This document shows, in pieces, positions 34,000 through 46,331 of a DNA stretch of 64,000 bases (position 1 is the first letter of the stretch; every line of letters begins with the position of its first letter). This DNA is from Forficula auricularia (lineage: Eukaryota > Arthropoda > Insecta > Dermaptera > Forficulidae): contig JALMQS010000187.1 of assembly GCA_024734495.1 (NCBI GenBank), forward strand, positions 6,903,499 through 6,967,498, written 5' to 3'. A program made the translations under genes and the position numbers. The notes under the pieces were generated by a model, which saw only the letters and a program-made list of their open reading frames with translations, was not told the DNA's origin and ran no database searches.

Positions 34000-36920
34000 T
34001 TTAAATCTACTTTAAAAAAATAGATAGTTTTTTTAAATCTGTGTTGCATTATTAAATTCCTCTTCAACGATAATGTGGTTAGATCTCTTTTCTCTATGCT
34101 ATTAAAAATAAATGACATCTCAAAAATGTGACAGATAGGGCTGCCAACACAAAGTTAGTTTGCTATTTAGTTATTTTATTGTTTGTCAAGCTATGTTGGC
34201 AATTCAAAGTTGGTTTCAGTTTTCCGTGAATTTTCCAATTTTCCGGGCAACTTTTCGGATTTTTTTTTACATATTAACCTGAAATGGTCTATTAGGAACA
34301 TTTAAAAAAAAAAAATTAGCCAAATCGGCCCAGGCATTTGAGAGATCTGAGCTTACAAAGAAAAAGAAATTCATTTTTATTATATAGAAGACTAGATTTT
34401 ATTTTAGACGACAAAATAAAATAAAAATATCGTTACGTGTTTATTGCAGGCTGCCACATGACTCACTATTTAGCATAATAAAAAATTAACATTAAAATAA
34501 AATAAATAATTAAAAATTCATTAAATTAAAAGGAAATTTATTTAAGTATTTTTATTCTGTTTTGGAAAGAAGTTGCAGATTAAAAAAAAAACCTAAGTAC
34601 TTACTTAAATACAAGTGAATTTTATGAATTGACAAAACATATAATTTTTCCGAAATTCAGTCATCACCAGATGGTATAGAGCAGTGGCGGATGGTTGGGG
34701 GCTTTTTAACCAGGGGATGGTACCCAAAAAAGTACCCTTCATTTTTTGAAATTTTATTTTAATTTTCGCTTTTTTTTGCAAATTTCATCGAATACGGTAT
34801 CATTTTCTTTATTTTTCAAATTTAACATAAGATTTTTTATAAGTATATTTTGTGACCTTCGCCCCAAACGGATACTGCTTTTGTGAGTGAGGGTAGGAGT
34901 GAGAAATTAAATCTTGTGACTTAAACTCCACACTCCCTGAGATGGAAATGGACCATATTCCACAATTAATCAGCCTGGCCTATAAGAAAATCTTCAATTG
35001 AATCAATCATCAAATTTTAAATTTCTCCTAATTCTATTGCTATAAGCTATAGTTTATATCACTCTTAGTTATTTCCGATTTTATATATTGAGAGTTCTTA
35101 TCAGTCCAAAGATTCCCGAATCATCTATATTTATTCCTATTTTGTATTATTGCTATTTTAATAGTTTCTCAGCGAAAACAATTTTGATTCTACTAAAACT
35201 CGTCTGAACTTGTTTTGACATCCTTGAACTTGGAGACATACCTACCAGACAGGGACTTCAAACCTTATATATGTAACCATTCGAAAAAAATCATTCATTT
35301 TAATTGCCGCTTGAAACTATGAAACAATTTTATTTTTATAGAAATTATTAAACAAAATGAATCTGTCCATTTTCATTTATGAACAAATTATGACAAATAA
35401 GAACGTTTTTTTTTTATCTCAAGTGTTTTGAAAGGTATTATTATTTTTATTATCTTTACAAAAATAATTTAAAAAAAAATAGTGACTTAACTTAGTACCT
35501 ACCTTTAGCAGCTTATTTCAAGCGATCTAAAAGGTAGAAAAGAAGAGCTAGTAATATTAAGGGTCCATAATCGATTTGAGGATAGTTTTTTCCAGAATTC
35601 GATATGTACAAAATATAATAAATTAAATTTTCCATATATTTTAAAATCTTTTATTTTTTTATTTTTTTTTAATATTACTATAAAAATAATAATTAAAACT
35701 TGTTGAAAGTTGCAGGTTCTGAATAAAACTACGGAATGATTAATGTTAAAAAGTAAATTAGAAAATAAAGAGAAGAACTATCTCATCAGAAACGTGAATT
35801 TTTTTAAATAAGAGGATAACATTTGTTAAAAATCAGTTTAATCTTCTTAAATTAACTTTATATAAGAATCTATTAATTTTTCTAATATATTTATTTATAA
35901 TTTATAAGGCATCCTGGGCTTCCGCAGGGGGGAGGGGGCATATCCCCGACTGGGATTGAATAAAAAATTCTGTAAAAGCCCTGATTTCCGGCCCGGACTC
36001 ACTAAACTAATATACTTTAATATACCGTTTGTGTTTTTGTATTTAAGTATTACTGTATTAGTATATTCTACTTGTGAAAAAAAATTAAATATTTAAATAA
36101 AAAATTATTTTTCTCCAAGTTTTGCCCCCCCCCCCCCCCCCTGATAATCTTTCTGCGGGGGGCACCTGTAAGGTAGTAAATCCTCGGAGTGCGAGTCCCA
36201 TTTGCAGCTGGGAGTTTTTTGTTTTTTGTTTTTATTAAATAAATCATTTTTGGAAAAACGAATTTTGTTTGCTCCTAGAGCGGGTATCTTGGGTTCCAAT
36301 CGTACCAACCTTAAGGTAGTTGTTCCGCCAAATGCGATTTCGTAGGATTTTTCTGAAATTTAGATATATTATTATTGAAATACTTGTGCATCGATTGGTG
36401 GCAAAACGAAATTGATGAACAATACAGTTCCGGAGATATTTAATTTCAAAAATCGATTTTTTCGAGCTCCTTAGCATTGCACTATACGGGATATCGGAAA
36501 ATTTACATACATATTTAATTATAATTAAGAAACCCTTCGTACAATTTTTATAAAAAACTAAACCAACATTAAACAATAACCAATACATATTTTAAGACAA
36601 GTTCATTCATAGTTACAACACAGTTTCTGAGATAATAAGGAATAAATAATGAAAAATGTATATAAAAAAATTCTCACTAAAAACATTTTGGCAACAGCGC
36701 ATTTATTAAACCAGCGAAAGAGGGAGTAGAAAGTAGAAAGCGCGCGTGCGCTAGATTTTTTCAAAATTATAATTTTCATAAGATGTAACGTAGGCGTTGA
36801 TTACATTTGTTAAAAAATAACAAAACGATATTTATAGAAATTTTTGAAAATATTATTATTTTTATTATTATTAGTTCACTCTTTAAAGTATATACGTTTA
36901 ATTTTTTTTCTGGATAAGGG
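34000..36920. other. stretch without a recognised gene
   Basis: Contains homopolymer C/G runs (about 36126-36142 and 35930-35938) and AT-rich DNA. A sequence near 34682 begins like a hAT end (cagtggcggat), but no convincing partner with a target duplication was found. Short frames around 36105-36588 resemble nothing known. Confidence 0.45.
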
Positions 36921-36929
36921 TATGGCTAA

Positions 36930-37130
36930 TCATTTTTTACTTTACCATACAGGGTGTATGGTCAAGTATTGTGATCGTGCATGAAATAAGCGTTTTTTTC
37001 TTCTTTTTTTTCGAAATTATAATTGTTTTCTCAAAATGTCTGCTAGTCTGTTAGTTAGTCTGTGCGTTACCAAATTTTTGTGGACGAGCTAGCTCAAAAA
37101 CTAGTGTGAATATCGAAACCAAATTTCACA
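36930..37130 (+). repeat. dispersed repeat, inverted copy at 42590-42870
   Basis: Shares ttttttactttaccataca, gttagttagtctgtgcgtta and intervening blocks with the reverse complement of 42590-42870. The other copy carries about 100 bp more internally. A segment with G runs follows (about 37195-37207 and 37327-37341). Class unknown. Confidence 0.75.
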
Positions 37131-37209
37131 CGTAGTTTTAGCCCATTGACATTAAGAGCTGGTTAGATTTTGGTGGGTACTGCCCCCAACTTTAGGGGGG
37201 GGGGGAGTA

Positions 37210-38437
37210 AAAATTTAAAATTAAAATCTTTTCAAACTAAAAAAAAAAAAAACAAGAAAAATGAAATATACAATAAAATAAACCTATAATAATGAAAATA
37301 TTTTTTTCTGGGGGCAAAATTAATTGGGGGGGGGGGGGGGGCGAAATCTGGGCTTTTAGCAAACTCAACCAAATTTTGTACACATAATCAGCGGACCCCC
37401 TGGAAGTTTAAAAATACAGAAACTAACCACCCAAAATGTATGTTTCTTTCCAGTACTGACATGAGTTAATGTATAGCAATCTTGACATTTTATTGAAAAA
37501 ATAGAATTCAAACCTAATCGCCTTTCATCAACAATATTTTTTAATAAAATATCTTTCTGACAGTGACAACAGGTTAGGTTATTCTATATTCTATACTCGC
37601 CCACTTCAATTATTCGGGTACCTACATTAGCACTCTTAGTACACATTTTTTTTCGTTTTTTTCCCTCATTCATTACCGCAACAGCTTTTAATCGTTTATT
37701 TAGAACTTTTTGATTAATAAATCGACCTTTAAAATGTATTTTATCATTCATTTTATCTGTCATTTTAATGTCATGTATAAAAATATTCAATCTCTTTCGA
37801 TGTTGTCAAATTTCTCAAACGAGCACGGGATTGGCTAGATTTGGTACAAAAACAGCAAAAAGTGTTGGCCTTATGAACTATGAATCCTTATTGACTGTTC
37901 TATATACTTGAGCATTAACTTTTTGCTGGTATTGTCGCGAAACAACTACCTTAACTCGATAGCATTTTCATGTATTTTCCCCAATGATTCTACTACGTTT
38001 GAGGTGTTCACCCTAGAGCTAGAGAATTCAGCGCAGTGTGAAATTAATTCCACTTAGAAATACTACCAGTAGTAAATTGCTTTGGTGTCGATTAAGTGTT
38101 TGTCAGCTGGAGAATTTCTCAATCGAATCAAGACCCCGTTTCATGCTCATGCTCTCGATTATTCTTCCCACCGCCTTTTACTCTTGATGCCTACCAAATT
38201 AAATCAATTCCTGGCTTTTTAGTTAATGCAATTCTAAGCTTATTAAATTTTTCCTTTTGTAATAATAATCTAAATTAAATTTAAAAATCCAAGTATCAAT
38301 TTAATTAATTTAAAAATTATTATAATCATGTTTAATTTTTCGTCTAAGAGGGAGGAGTGCATAATATCAGTCTTGGGGCGATGATAGTTATATTATTAAA
38401 TTTTGTATTTATTTATTTTTATTTTTTTGACTTCAGA
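37210..38437. other. stretch without a recognised gene
   Basis: No domain-bearing frame or further repeat was recognised. Confidence 0.45.
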
Positions 38438-38445
38438 TCTTTAGT

Positions 38446-38651
38446 CCTGGGGTGGCCAACCTATGACGCATGCCCCAAACGTGGCGTATTTCATCATAAA
38501 TTTCTCAAGTACCCAAAGTCCATTTTGTCCATATTTTACAACCTCAAACATAAACGTAAGAAGGTTGAAAAGGTGTTTGAGTTGTATGGCGCAACTGAAC
38601 TCTCGTATATGAAAAAATTGGCGCATGGTATGTAAAAGGTTGTCCACCAAT
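38446..38651. mobile_element. hAT-type MITE with perfect 8 bp target duplication
   Basis: tctttagt at 38438-38445 recurs exactly at 38652-38659. Termini are cctggggtggccaacct and, reverse-complemented, attggtggacaacct, followed on both sides by a tgcgcc-type block. It is 206 bp. The overlapping short frames on both strands follow from its structure and are not genes. Confidence 0.88.
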
Positions 38652-38699
38652 TCTTTAGTTCATCGTATCACCATTAAGCATTACTAGTGTTACTGGTGA

Positions 38700-38810
38700 A
38701 AGCGGTTCATATGCTATTTTTTTGCCTTGAGCGAGGATTGAACTCGGGCCTCCACCTCATCACCGACATTACAATCATCACGATGTAGAAGCAGTAACGT
38801 AGAACCATTT
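38700..38810 (-). mobile_element. tRNA-like SINE head
   Basis: On the minus strand a box B-like GAGTTCAATCC follows a GC-richer segment with a weak box A. No tail or target duplication is identified, so this may be a truncated SINE. Confidence 0.4.
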
Positions 38811-39600
38811 CGATCCCCTTATTAAATTTGAATATTATGGTACCATACTTTTAATTATTTGATTTAAATGTTGGATTTTTTGAAAATCACATATAGCTTT
38901 TTTAAGCTTCGTCAGATTTATTTTCTTTAAATTAACACCTCCTTAACTATCAAAACACGTAAACATACTTAACAAACTTGTGTTAACATCGATGTTTAGT
39001 CAGGCGTAAACTTAGCAAATGTCTTTAATTTTCATTGTGATTCTCCAAAACCAATTGGCAAGAGCAATGAAGAGTGGCTGATGGCTGGTTGAAGGAAAGT
39101 TTAGTAGATTACACAGGTTTTCTCGTTATTTCTGGCCAATAAGATCCAAAAATATGATTGCCCTTTCACTTGATATCCAAACTTTTTATTGATAAATTCA
39201 TTAAATTTGATTTCAAAAAAACTATACAAGGGCCTTGTCAAAGATCTTATTAGATTTTTTTGAGTTAATGTCAAAAGAGCTTTTATTCTCCCAAGAATCG
39301 ATCTCAAGTGCCAAATCGTAATCCGGGCTTCTTGTCTACCTTTGAGACGAAGCTATCTTGATATATAAGACCAGTTGAGAAATTTCAATCGATGTTCATT
39401 ATATCTTCATTTTAAAAATTTGCTGGAGACTAAATCATATATCCAGTGACAGTGACTCTGTTTGAGCTTCTAGAGCTAAGTGATCTTATAATGAAAAAAA
39501 AGCAGTTTTTCGAGTTTCGACAAGTTCACTTGTTTTTAAATTCAATAAGATAATGAAAAAGTTATTGGTAAAATATTGAAAAACTTGTAGGTAATATATT

Positions 39601-40060
39601 TTAAACCGACTTCAAAAAAGGAGGAGGTTCTCAATTCGACTGATTTTTTTTGTTTATGTTGCCTGATTTCTTTGCCAATTGTGAACCGATTTTGATGATT
39701 TTATTTGCATTGTGTTCAGTATAGTTTCCGATTGGTACCATATAAATTTCATTGGTATTGGACCTTTTTTGTTATGTATGTTCACTTGATCACCCATAAC
39801 TTCTTTATTTATGAACCGATTTTAATCATTCTTTCTGCGTTTGGATCAGTATAGCTCCAGGTAAGTAATTTAGTCAAGTAGGTATGGTAGTCAAGATACC
39901 TAACTATTTATTTATTTATTCATTTTTCTGTATGTTCAGCGAGAACTTTTTGCCACGTGGACCGATTTCGATTTCTTTTTTTATTGGAAAGGTGGTACCT
40001 TAGGGGTGCTCCCATATTAATTTGGTCTAGTTCTGATGATATGATCAATGACAAAATAAC
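39601..40060 (+). repeat. dispersed repeat beginning aaccgacttcaaaaaagg
   Basis: The first 180 bp match the reverse complement of 63480-63666, including ggaggaggttctcaattcga and gtttccgattggt. The sequence type, with its repeated 'gaaccgattttgatgatt' phrases, is common in arthropod genomes from general recollection. No coding frame is seen. Confidence 0.75.
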
Positions 40061-40602
40061 GGAAATCTCCAATTCGTATGAGCAAATAATCGAAATTATA
40101 ATACATATATAAAATCTTTTATAAAAAAGAAACAATCTTAAAACTTTCATTTAATACACCCTAACATTTAGAGAGAAATTATCTATTTATAAATTGAATT
40201 TTGAGTTGTTATTATTATTATTTCATTTGTTGCATTTAATTTCTATCAAGTCGATTTTTTTCTGATATATAATAAAATTTATTTTTTATACTTTGTTGAA
40301 ATATTATTTAATTGAAATTATTAAAAAATTGTAAATCTATAAATTGACATTATTGCTTTGAGAAAGAAAAAATCTGGCTAAATCTAAAGAATAAATTTTA
40401 AAAGTTATATTATTCTAGGAAAAATTTATTAAAATAATATAAGGTTTAATTAGATATATTGTATTATATAATTTTAAAAATAAAATTTTAAATATAATAG
40501 TTCAAATTATTGATGGTAGCGGACTTGAAGTTTTTAATAAATTACTAGAAATTTTATACTACGAAATATTTAGCGTGATTCATATATCAAATAGGTCCAC
40601 CT

Positions 40603-40785
40603 GGGGGGGGGGGGGGGCTAGAGGTTGACGTGTTAGCCTGCTAACCAAGTGGACCCGGGTTCGAATCCGACTCGAGGCATCCAGCTAAAACCTGACCCCA
40701 GGGTAGGGACAAATTAAAAAAAATAATAGTGTCGTAAATTGGCTTATGGCTAGAAAAACCGTAAAGCCCCAAAAAATAAAAATAA
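40603..40785 (+). mobile_element. tRNA-derived SINE with 8 bp target duplication
   Basis: Second copy of the SINE family at 5438-5594. It has GGTTCGAATCC, ctcgaggcatccagctaaaa and a short A-rich tail. gtccacct at 40595-40602 recurs at 40786-40793. It starts with a G run (40603-40617) not present in the other copy. Confidence 0.88.
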
Positions 40786-40789
40786 GTCC

Positions 40790-42589
40790 ACCTCACATGG
40801 TAGCATTTAGCCCGAATTGCATATATGATATTCGGGTGTATTAAAAATTATCCATGAAAGCTCGGATTCTTAGAAGCTAATCTCTAGTGATTTATTTTAA
40901 AATTTTAAATTCAGTTATTGAACTAATCTTCGTATATAATGAGCATCACTCTATGTTCTGATATGGGCGTCCCTTCTTAGACTTCATGTGTTGATTGTAT
41001 ATTTTAGAGCCTTCTCAGCATAGTACCTCATAATAATGATTGTGAAATCAGGAATACAAACTTTCGTACCCATTTATTTGTTGCGGGGCATAAAAAAAAT
41101 AACAATAATTAAGAAATAAATTTATTAAAAATTTTTGATGTAATTAAGGAACTGATATAATGGAAAACACAGTGTCGGCTGCGAGAGCATGTTTTATGCA
41201 TTCAAAAGCAACGACATGTTTTGCGGGTTGCATTTTTAGGCTCTGAATATTTATTAAAAATATATTTATTTGATCATTAATTAAATTAAAAAAAAAATCA
41301 AATAATTTTTATCTTATTATTTAAAAATTAAATTCAAGCTCTTTTCGGTATGTCCGAAAGAGAGGAATCACCGATAACGTCAGTTCCGAGCAGTTCCAAC
41401 GAAATATGTTCCCTTATTTTATGCAACCAATAGTCGACTGGCAGTAGTTACGCCGACTGTGTGCATTCGCAGCAAATAGTAATTTTAATCATTATTGAGA
41501 AGCTATGAGGCGACGTGTCTATTCTAATAGTAAGAATGAATATATGGTAGATAGCGATGAAGTGGTAAGCGTGAACTGGTCAAATCGCACTGAGAATATA
41601 TATAGTATATATTAAAATATCAATAATATTATTTATGATTTCGTATTCAGCTTATGTGTTTGCCTATGAATGTATTTTGACAGACAAATTGTGTTATAAA
41701 TTCATTGGTTTTTTCTAATTTGCTAAATATCAACATCCCTCACCCAATCCGTTCAAATGCACAACAGCCGTCCAGCATCAACAATCTATAGATAGAATAT
41801 AAATCCATTACTACGAGGCATAAATCAATTAACGATTGGCTTTCAAGCATAAAAATTAAATATTAGAGAGAAGAAAAAGGATGATGTAAAAGGGTATATT
41901 TTTATATAAATAATTTAAATATATGATACTTCAATAGAGATTTGTGTTCGCTAATGGAGGGTGAGGTCGAATGTCAAACAAATAAATCTCCATTCAATGA
42001 GAGGGAGGAAATATCACTTCCCTTATTGATTAGTCAAGGACTAGGCAAACTATTTAAAATAATTTGCCATTTTTTTCTATTATATTTAAAAATAAGAAAA
42101 AGTTCGTTAAAAAAGTCCTTGCTAAAATGAGATTAGATAATTATCTTTTTTACTTCAGATACAGCAGTCCATTTGGTCGGACACTATTTACTAAAAGATA
42201 CTTTAATTTTGTATTTGTAGCTTAGAAATCAGAAGTGCTACAAGGTCGGCTAGCCCGGCCTCCTGACATATTAAATAATTTTATTGTAATAATTGATTAA
42301 TTTTTCCGAGTGATATTATTTTTAAATTAAACCCTTGATAAGTGTTTAGACTGTAGATGAACTTAACATTATGTATGAAATAGAAATTGAAAGAATAATT
42401 TTTTTTTCAAGACTAGCTAGTCTGTGAATAGTAAATATTTTTAAAGGCATTTTCAGTTTGGAAGGAAAGTTTATATGTGAGTTTTTTTTTTTTTTTTTTA
42501 CTTTTTCAACTTAGTTATGTATTTTAAGAATAAACCAAAGTATAAATTAAAATAATTATTTCACAAACTTATAGCTTGTGTTCTAAAAG
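40790..42589. other. stretch without a recognised gene
   Basis: AT-rich. The part 41330-41580 is slightly more complex but shows no domain or repeat relationship. Confidence 0.45.
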
Positions 42590-42870
42590 TATATATCAAC
42601 GTACAAAGGAAAAAAAATTGGTAACGCACAGACTAACTAACAGACTAACAGACACTTTGACAAAACAATTATTATCTCGAAAAAATATAATTTTTTCGAT
42701 GTTCACTTATTAAGGCTTTTTTGTAGACCGAAATGCCCTGGTTTCGCTCAATTTTTTTAATAGAAATAGTTTCAGCCGTTTTTAAGATATTATGAAAAAA
42801 AAAGGAAAAACACACTTTTTTCATACAATAGTTGACCATACCCTGTATGGTAAAGTAAAAAATTAAAACA
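42590..42870 (-). repeat. inverted copy of the 36930 dispersed repeat
   Basis: See 36930-37130. It ends at accctgtatggtaaag, the mirror of ctttaccatacagggt. Confidence 0.75.
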
Positions 42871-43339
42871 CTAATTCTCTATATTAGATTGAAAATGAAG
42901 CTTCTAGCTTCTAGTAAAATCACTTTAATGGCGAGTTTCTGTTCGATTGGTATGAGAAAAATACAAATGTAAAAATTATTTTTTGATTCAAACTTTTCAA
43001 CTGAAATTTCAGCTGAAACCGTTCGAAATCTTCTAATATCACTTTTTAGTAATCTTCTGAATTATTTATTTAGAAGTTCTGAAGTTAGTCTGAAGTTAGC
43101 CCAAAATCTGATTATAACTTTTTGCAACAAAACAATGGCACTATAATTAACTTTTTCTAAACTTTCGTTTCATGAATTTAATATTAAGATCGCCAAGCTA
43201 GTATCCATTCTGATAATGTCGATATATAATTTTGGAAAGAAATATCCGAATTATTTTAGATAGGTATATCAATTTTAGAATTTATCTATGCTTTAGGTAC
43301 CTACAAAATCGATTTCTCCAGTGGAAATTAAAAAAAAAT

Positions 43340-43930
43340 ACCCCAAACAAACATTTTTACTTTATCCAATGCGAAGCATGGGGAAAGTATTGTAATCGGT
43401 CTGGCAGCAAGCGTGGCTTCAAAGGGTCCTCAGGTAAAGACTACGGATCCCATGAACTCAATTAAAGTCACAAATTGTAGTATTCAATTAGGTTGAATTT
43501 TAGCACGTGACGGTTTTGCCAAAAATTACATGGGGTCTCGTCGAGAGGCCAAAAAGTGACATTTTTTCATTTAGTGCGTTCGGATGTATGGATCGATGGA
43601 TGGATGTTATCGTTTTTTTGGCCCACGATTTTTTCCACACCGTTGCACCGATTGAAATGAAATTGAAAACCTAGCATTAGTTTAAGAAAATGAAGCGCTG
43701 ATTAGTTTTTGGTACATATCGGCCCACAAACATTAGTACTTAATTTCAGTACTTTTTTAGTTTTTTCTAAATATCTTGAAAATGACTTAATCAATTTTGA
43801 TGAAATTTAATATCCTAATTAAGTACCTTAGGGACCACAAAAAAGGTCAAATAAAGTTTTTAGTAAAATTATATTTTAAAGTACTTTACTCAAGAGTAAG
43901 ATAGTACTTTTTTAATTTTTTATTTTAAAT
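43340..43930 (+). repeat. dispersed repeat body (with 3413-3560 and 33855-33946)
   Basis: The start (43355-43492) matches 3413-3560 inverted; the end (43815-43912) matches 33855-33946. ccccaaacaaacatttttac at 43341-43360 recurs at 44682-44701, beyond the satellite and LINE tail. The element is therefore at least 1.3 kb and has been split by later insertions. Confidence 0.65.
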
Positions 43931-44059
43931 TCTTTAAAATTTATTAATTTGATCGTTTTAATATAGCTCATTTAACCTTGCTTAAGTAAGAATGGATAGG
44001 CTTCTCTCTGTGAAATGCTAAAAATATGGGAGGAAATTTTATAAGTAACCATAGCAACT

Positions 44060-44324
44060 GCGTTGTTTTCTTATCAGTTACATTTGCCGAAGACATACCT
44101 AGAGGAATCGAGTTAAAATCAAAAATAGCGATTGATTCTCATCTAGTACTTGAGGAATAACCATTCTATATTGAATTTTGACGTTTCGGTTTTTATTGGT
44201 ACCCATTGCTGAAGACATGTAGGAATCGAGTTAAAATCAAAAATAGCGATTGATTCTCATCTAGAACTTGAGGAATAACCATTCTATATTGGATTTTTGA
44301 CGTTTCGGTTTTTATTGGTAACCA
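44060..44324 (+). repeat. satellite array of 119 bp units
   Basis: gaatcgagttaaaatcaaaa recurs at 44104 and 44223. Units carry gacgtttcggtttttattgg and tgctgaagacat, the inverse of the array at 33020-33375. The array is cut at 44324 by insertion of a LINE tail. Confidence 0.85.
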
Positions 44325-44696
44325 TTTTTTTTTTTTTTTTTTTAATGCAATCGAATGCAAGAAGGAGTGTACCAGTAAAGATGCAGCCCCTATGGATCTC
44401 GAAAGACCCTTGCATTACCGAAGAGAAGGGAAAGTTGATTAAGTGAGAGGGTGTAGACGTAGGTGTCTATGCACTCCGGTTTTGAAGGTTTGAAGATTAT
44501 AAGTGCTGGGAAAGATGATGGCTGGGAGGGAGTTCCAGTTCCTTGAAGTCATGGGGATATATGTATTGGCGAATGAAGTGGTCCGGCAATTTTCTAATTT
44601 GACCGCGAAAGAGTGTTGGGAGTCGGCAAAACGCGGGCTACGTGCAAAGCATGCTTTGGGGGGAATTATTGATATATAAATGCCCCAAACAAACAT
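44325..44696 (-). mobile_element. 5'-truncated LINE: ORF2 C-terminus, 3' UTR and poly-A
   Basis: On the minus strand the frame (44439-44696) reads FANTYIPMTSRNWNSLP and YNLQTFKTGVHRH, then stops. A 3' UTR of about 90 bp and an A tail (T run 44325-44343) follow. The same 3' UTR recurs at 57932-58048. It inserted into the 119 bp satellite. The clade is a non-LTR LINE distinct from the jockey-like element downstream. Confidence 0.8.
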
Positions 44697-44880
44697 TTTT
44701 ACACCAGCTCGAGCTTTCTAAGAACTTTATTCTCGCGATGCTGAGAATAGGTATGATAATCCATAAAAAAGATACACATATACACAGACAAAAAATTGTG
44801 TTTGAAAATTATTTCTTTTGAGATTTGAAATATTTTAAACACGAATTGATTTAATACCAAAATATTTTTTCTAGAGTTGA

Positions 44881-45639
44881 ATTTTTCAGAACCCTGAAGG
44901 AAAAAATATCATACACCACACTTATCAATTAAAACAGGAAAGAGCATTTAGAGTCGTAATTAGACATCTACACCACTCTGTTGATATTGAGGATGTTAAA
45001 AGCGAACTTCTCGAAAAAGGATTTGAAGTGAGAAATATGATAAACATAAGGCATAAAATCACAAAAGAACCTATGCCGTTATTTTTTGTAGATCTAGAAC
45101 CAAATGAAGATAATAAACTAATATATAAAATTTCACACTTGCAAAATTGCAAAATTAAAGTCGAGCCACCCAATAAGAACAGGGATATCCCTCAATGTAC
45201 TAGATGACAGTCGTTCTTTCATACTAAAACTTACTGCCGTAAACCCTTCAGATGCATGAAATGTACCGGTTCCCATGATTCAGCCCTTTGTGCAAAACCA
45301 AGAGATACTCCAGCCGTATGTGTAAATTGTGGCTTAAACCACTCCGCAAATTATAGAGGATGTGCTACCTACAAAGAAATTCAAAAACTAAGAGGTAAAC
45401 AATATAATAAATTGATTGAATATACCAATAAACAACCGGTATTCACTTCTCCTCAACATCCCATCCCTCCTTCCCCCATCCCTCCTTTCCCCATCCCTCC
45501 TCTCCCCATTCCTCCTTCCCCTATCCAACAAGTGCAAAACTCTCAACAGAGACAACAAACAACTTACGCTACAATAGTTAGAAACGCAACTCAAATCCCC
45601 AACCAAATGATATATATATTCAACTCACATCAATTATGA
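44881..45639 (+). pseudogene. LINE ORF1 (gag-like, PRE_C2HC and zinc knuckles)
   Basis: In one frame the sequence reads HTYQLKQERAFRVVIRHLHH, the nucleic-acid-binding region found just before the zinc knuckles in jockey ORF1. Three knuckles follow: C-TR-*-QSFF-H-TKTY-C, CMKCTGSHDSALC and CVNCGLNHSANYRGC. In the first, the second cysteine codon has become TGA (45205-45207), disrupting both ligand and frame. A proline-rich repeat (PPSPIPPFPIPPLPIPP) precedes the end at 45639. ORF1 proteins coat the element RNA. The 5' half is missing. Confidence 0.88.
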
Positions 45640-46331
45640 ATGAATTTAAAACTATGTTTAATCAATTAATTAACCAAAACTCTATGATTCTGAATCTTTT
45701 AACAAAAGTCATCAATTCTACAACCAAAAATGGCTAATTCATACAGAATAACTCTTTGGAATGCTAATAGCTTAATTCAACGCCGACATGAAATCGAATT
45801 ATTCATCCATAAAGAAAAAATAGACATTTTGCTAGTTACTGAAACTCATTTCACTGATAAAAATTATTTCTCAATAGCAGGCTATAAATGCTACTCGGTA
45901 TTCACTTCTCCTCCATCCCATCCCTCCTTCCCCCATCCCTCCTTTCCCCATCCCTCTCCTCTCCCCATTCCTCCTTCCCCTATCCAACAAGTGCAAAACT
46001 CTCAACAGAGACAACAAACAACTTACGCTACAATAGTTAGAAACACCAACTCAAATCCCCAACCAAATGATATATATATTCAACTCACATCAGTATGAAT
46101 GAATTTAAAACTATGTTTAATCAATTAATTAACCAAAACTCATATGATTCTGAATCTTAACAAAAGTCTACAACCAAAAATGGCTAATTCATACAGAATA
46201 ACTCTTTGGAATGCTAATGGCTTAATTCAACGCCGACATGATCAATTATTCATCCATAAAGAAAAAAATAGACATTTTGCTAGTTACTGAAACTCATTTC
46301 ACTGATAAAGTATTTCTCAATAGCAGGCTAT
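45437..46331 (+). repeat. tandem duplication of the ORF1-ORF2 junction (459 bp step)
   Basis: The first copy is 45437-45895 and the second 45896-46331. Both run from cggtattcacttctcctc through the proline-rich tail, the ORF2 start and tttctcaatagcaggctat. The second copy lacks about 23 bases in several small deletions and carries point changes. The duplication places a piece of ORF1 inside ORF2. Confidence 0.9.

Noticed and set aside
34682..34877. hAT-type MITE beginning cagtggcggat
   Set aside because: A loosely similar inverted end exists near 34863-34877, but the flanking 8-mers do not match.
33020..44324. Hammerhead-like boxes (gacgtttcgg, ctgaagac) in the 119 bp satellite
   Set aside because: The GAAACGTC box and the CTGAAGA box lie on opposite strands, so they cannot form one ribozyme. 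They may be a rearranged relic.
45388..45606. Arginine-rich frame on the minus strand
   Set aside because: It is the antisense of the proline-rich tail of LINE ORF1.
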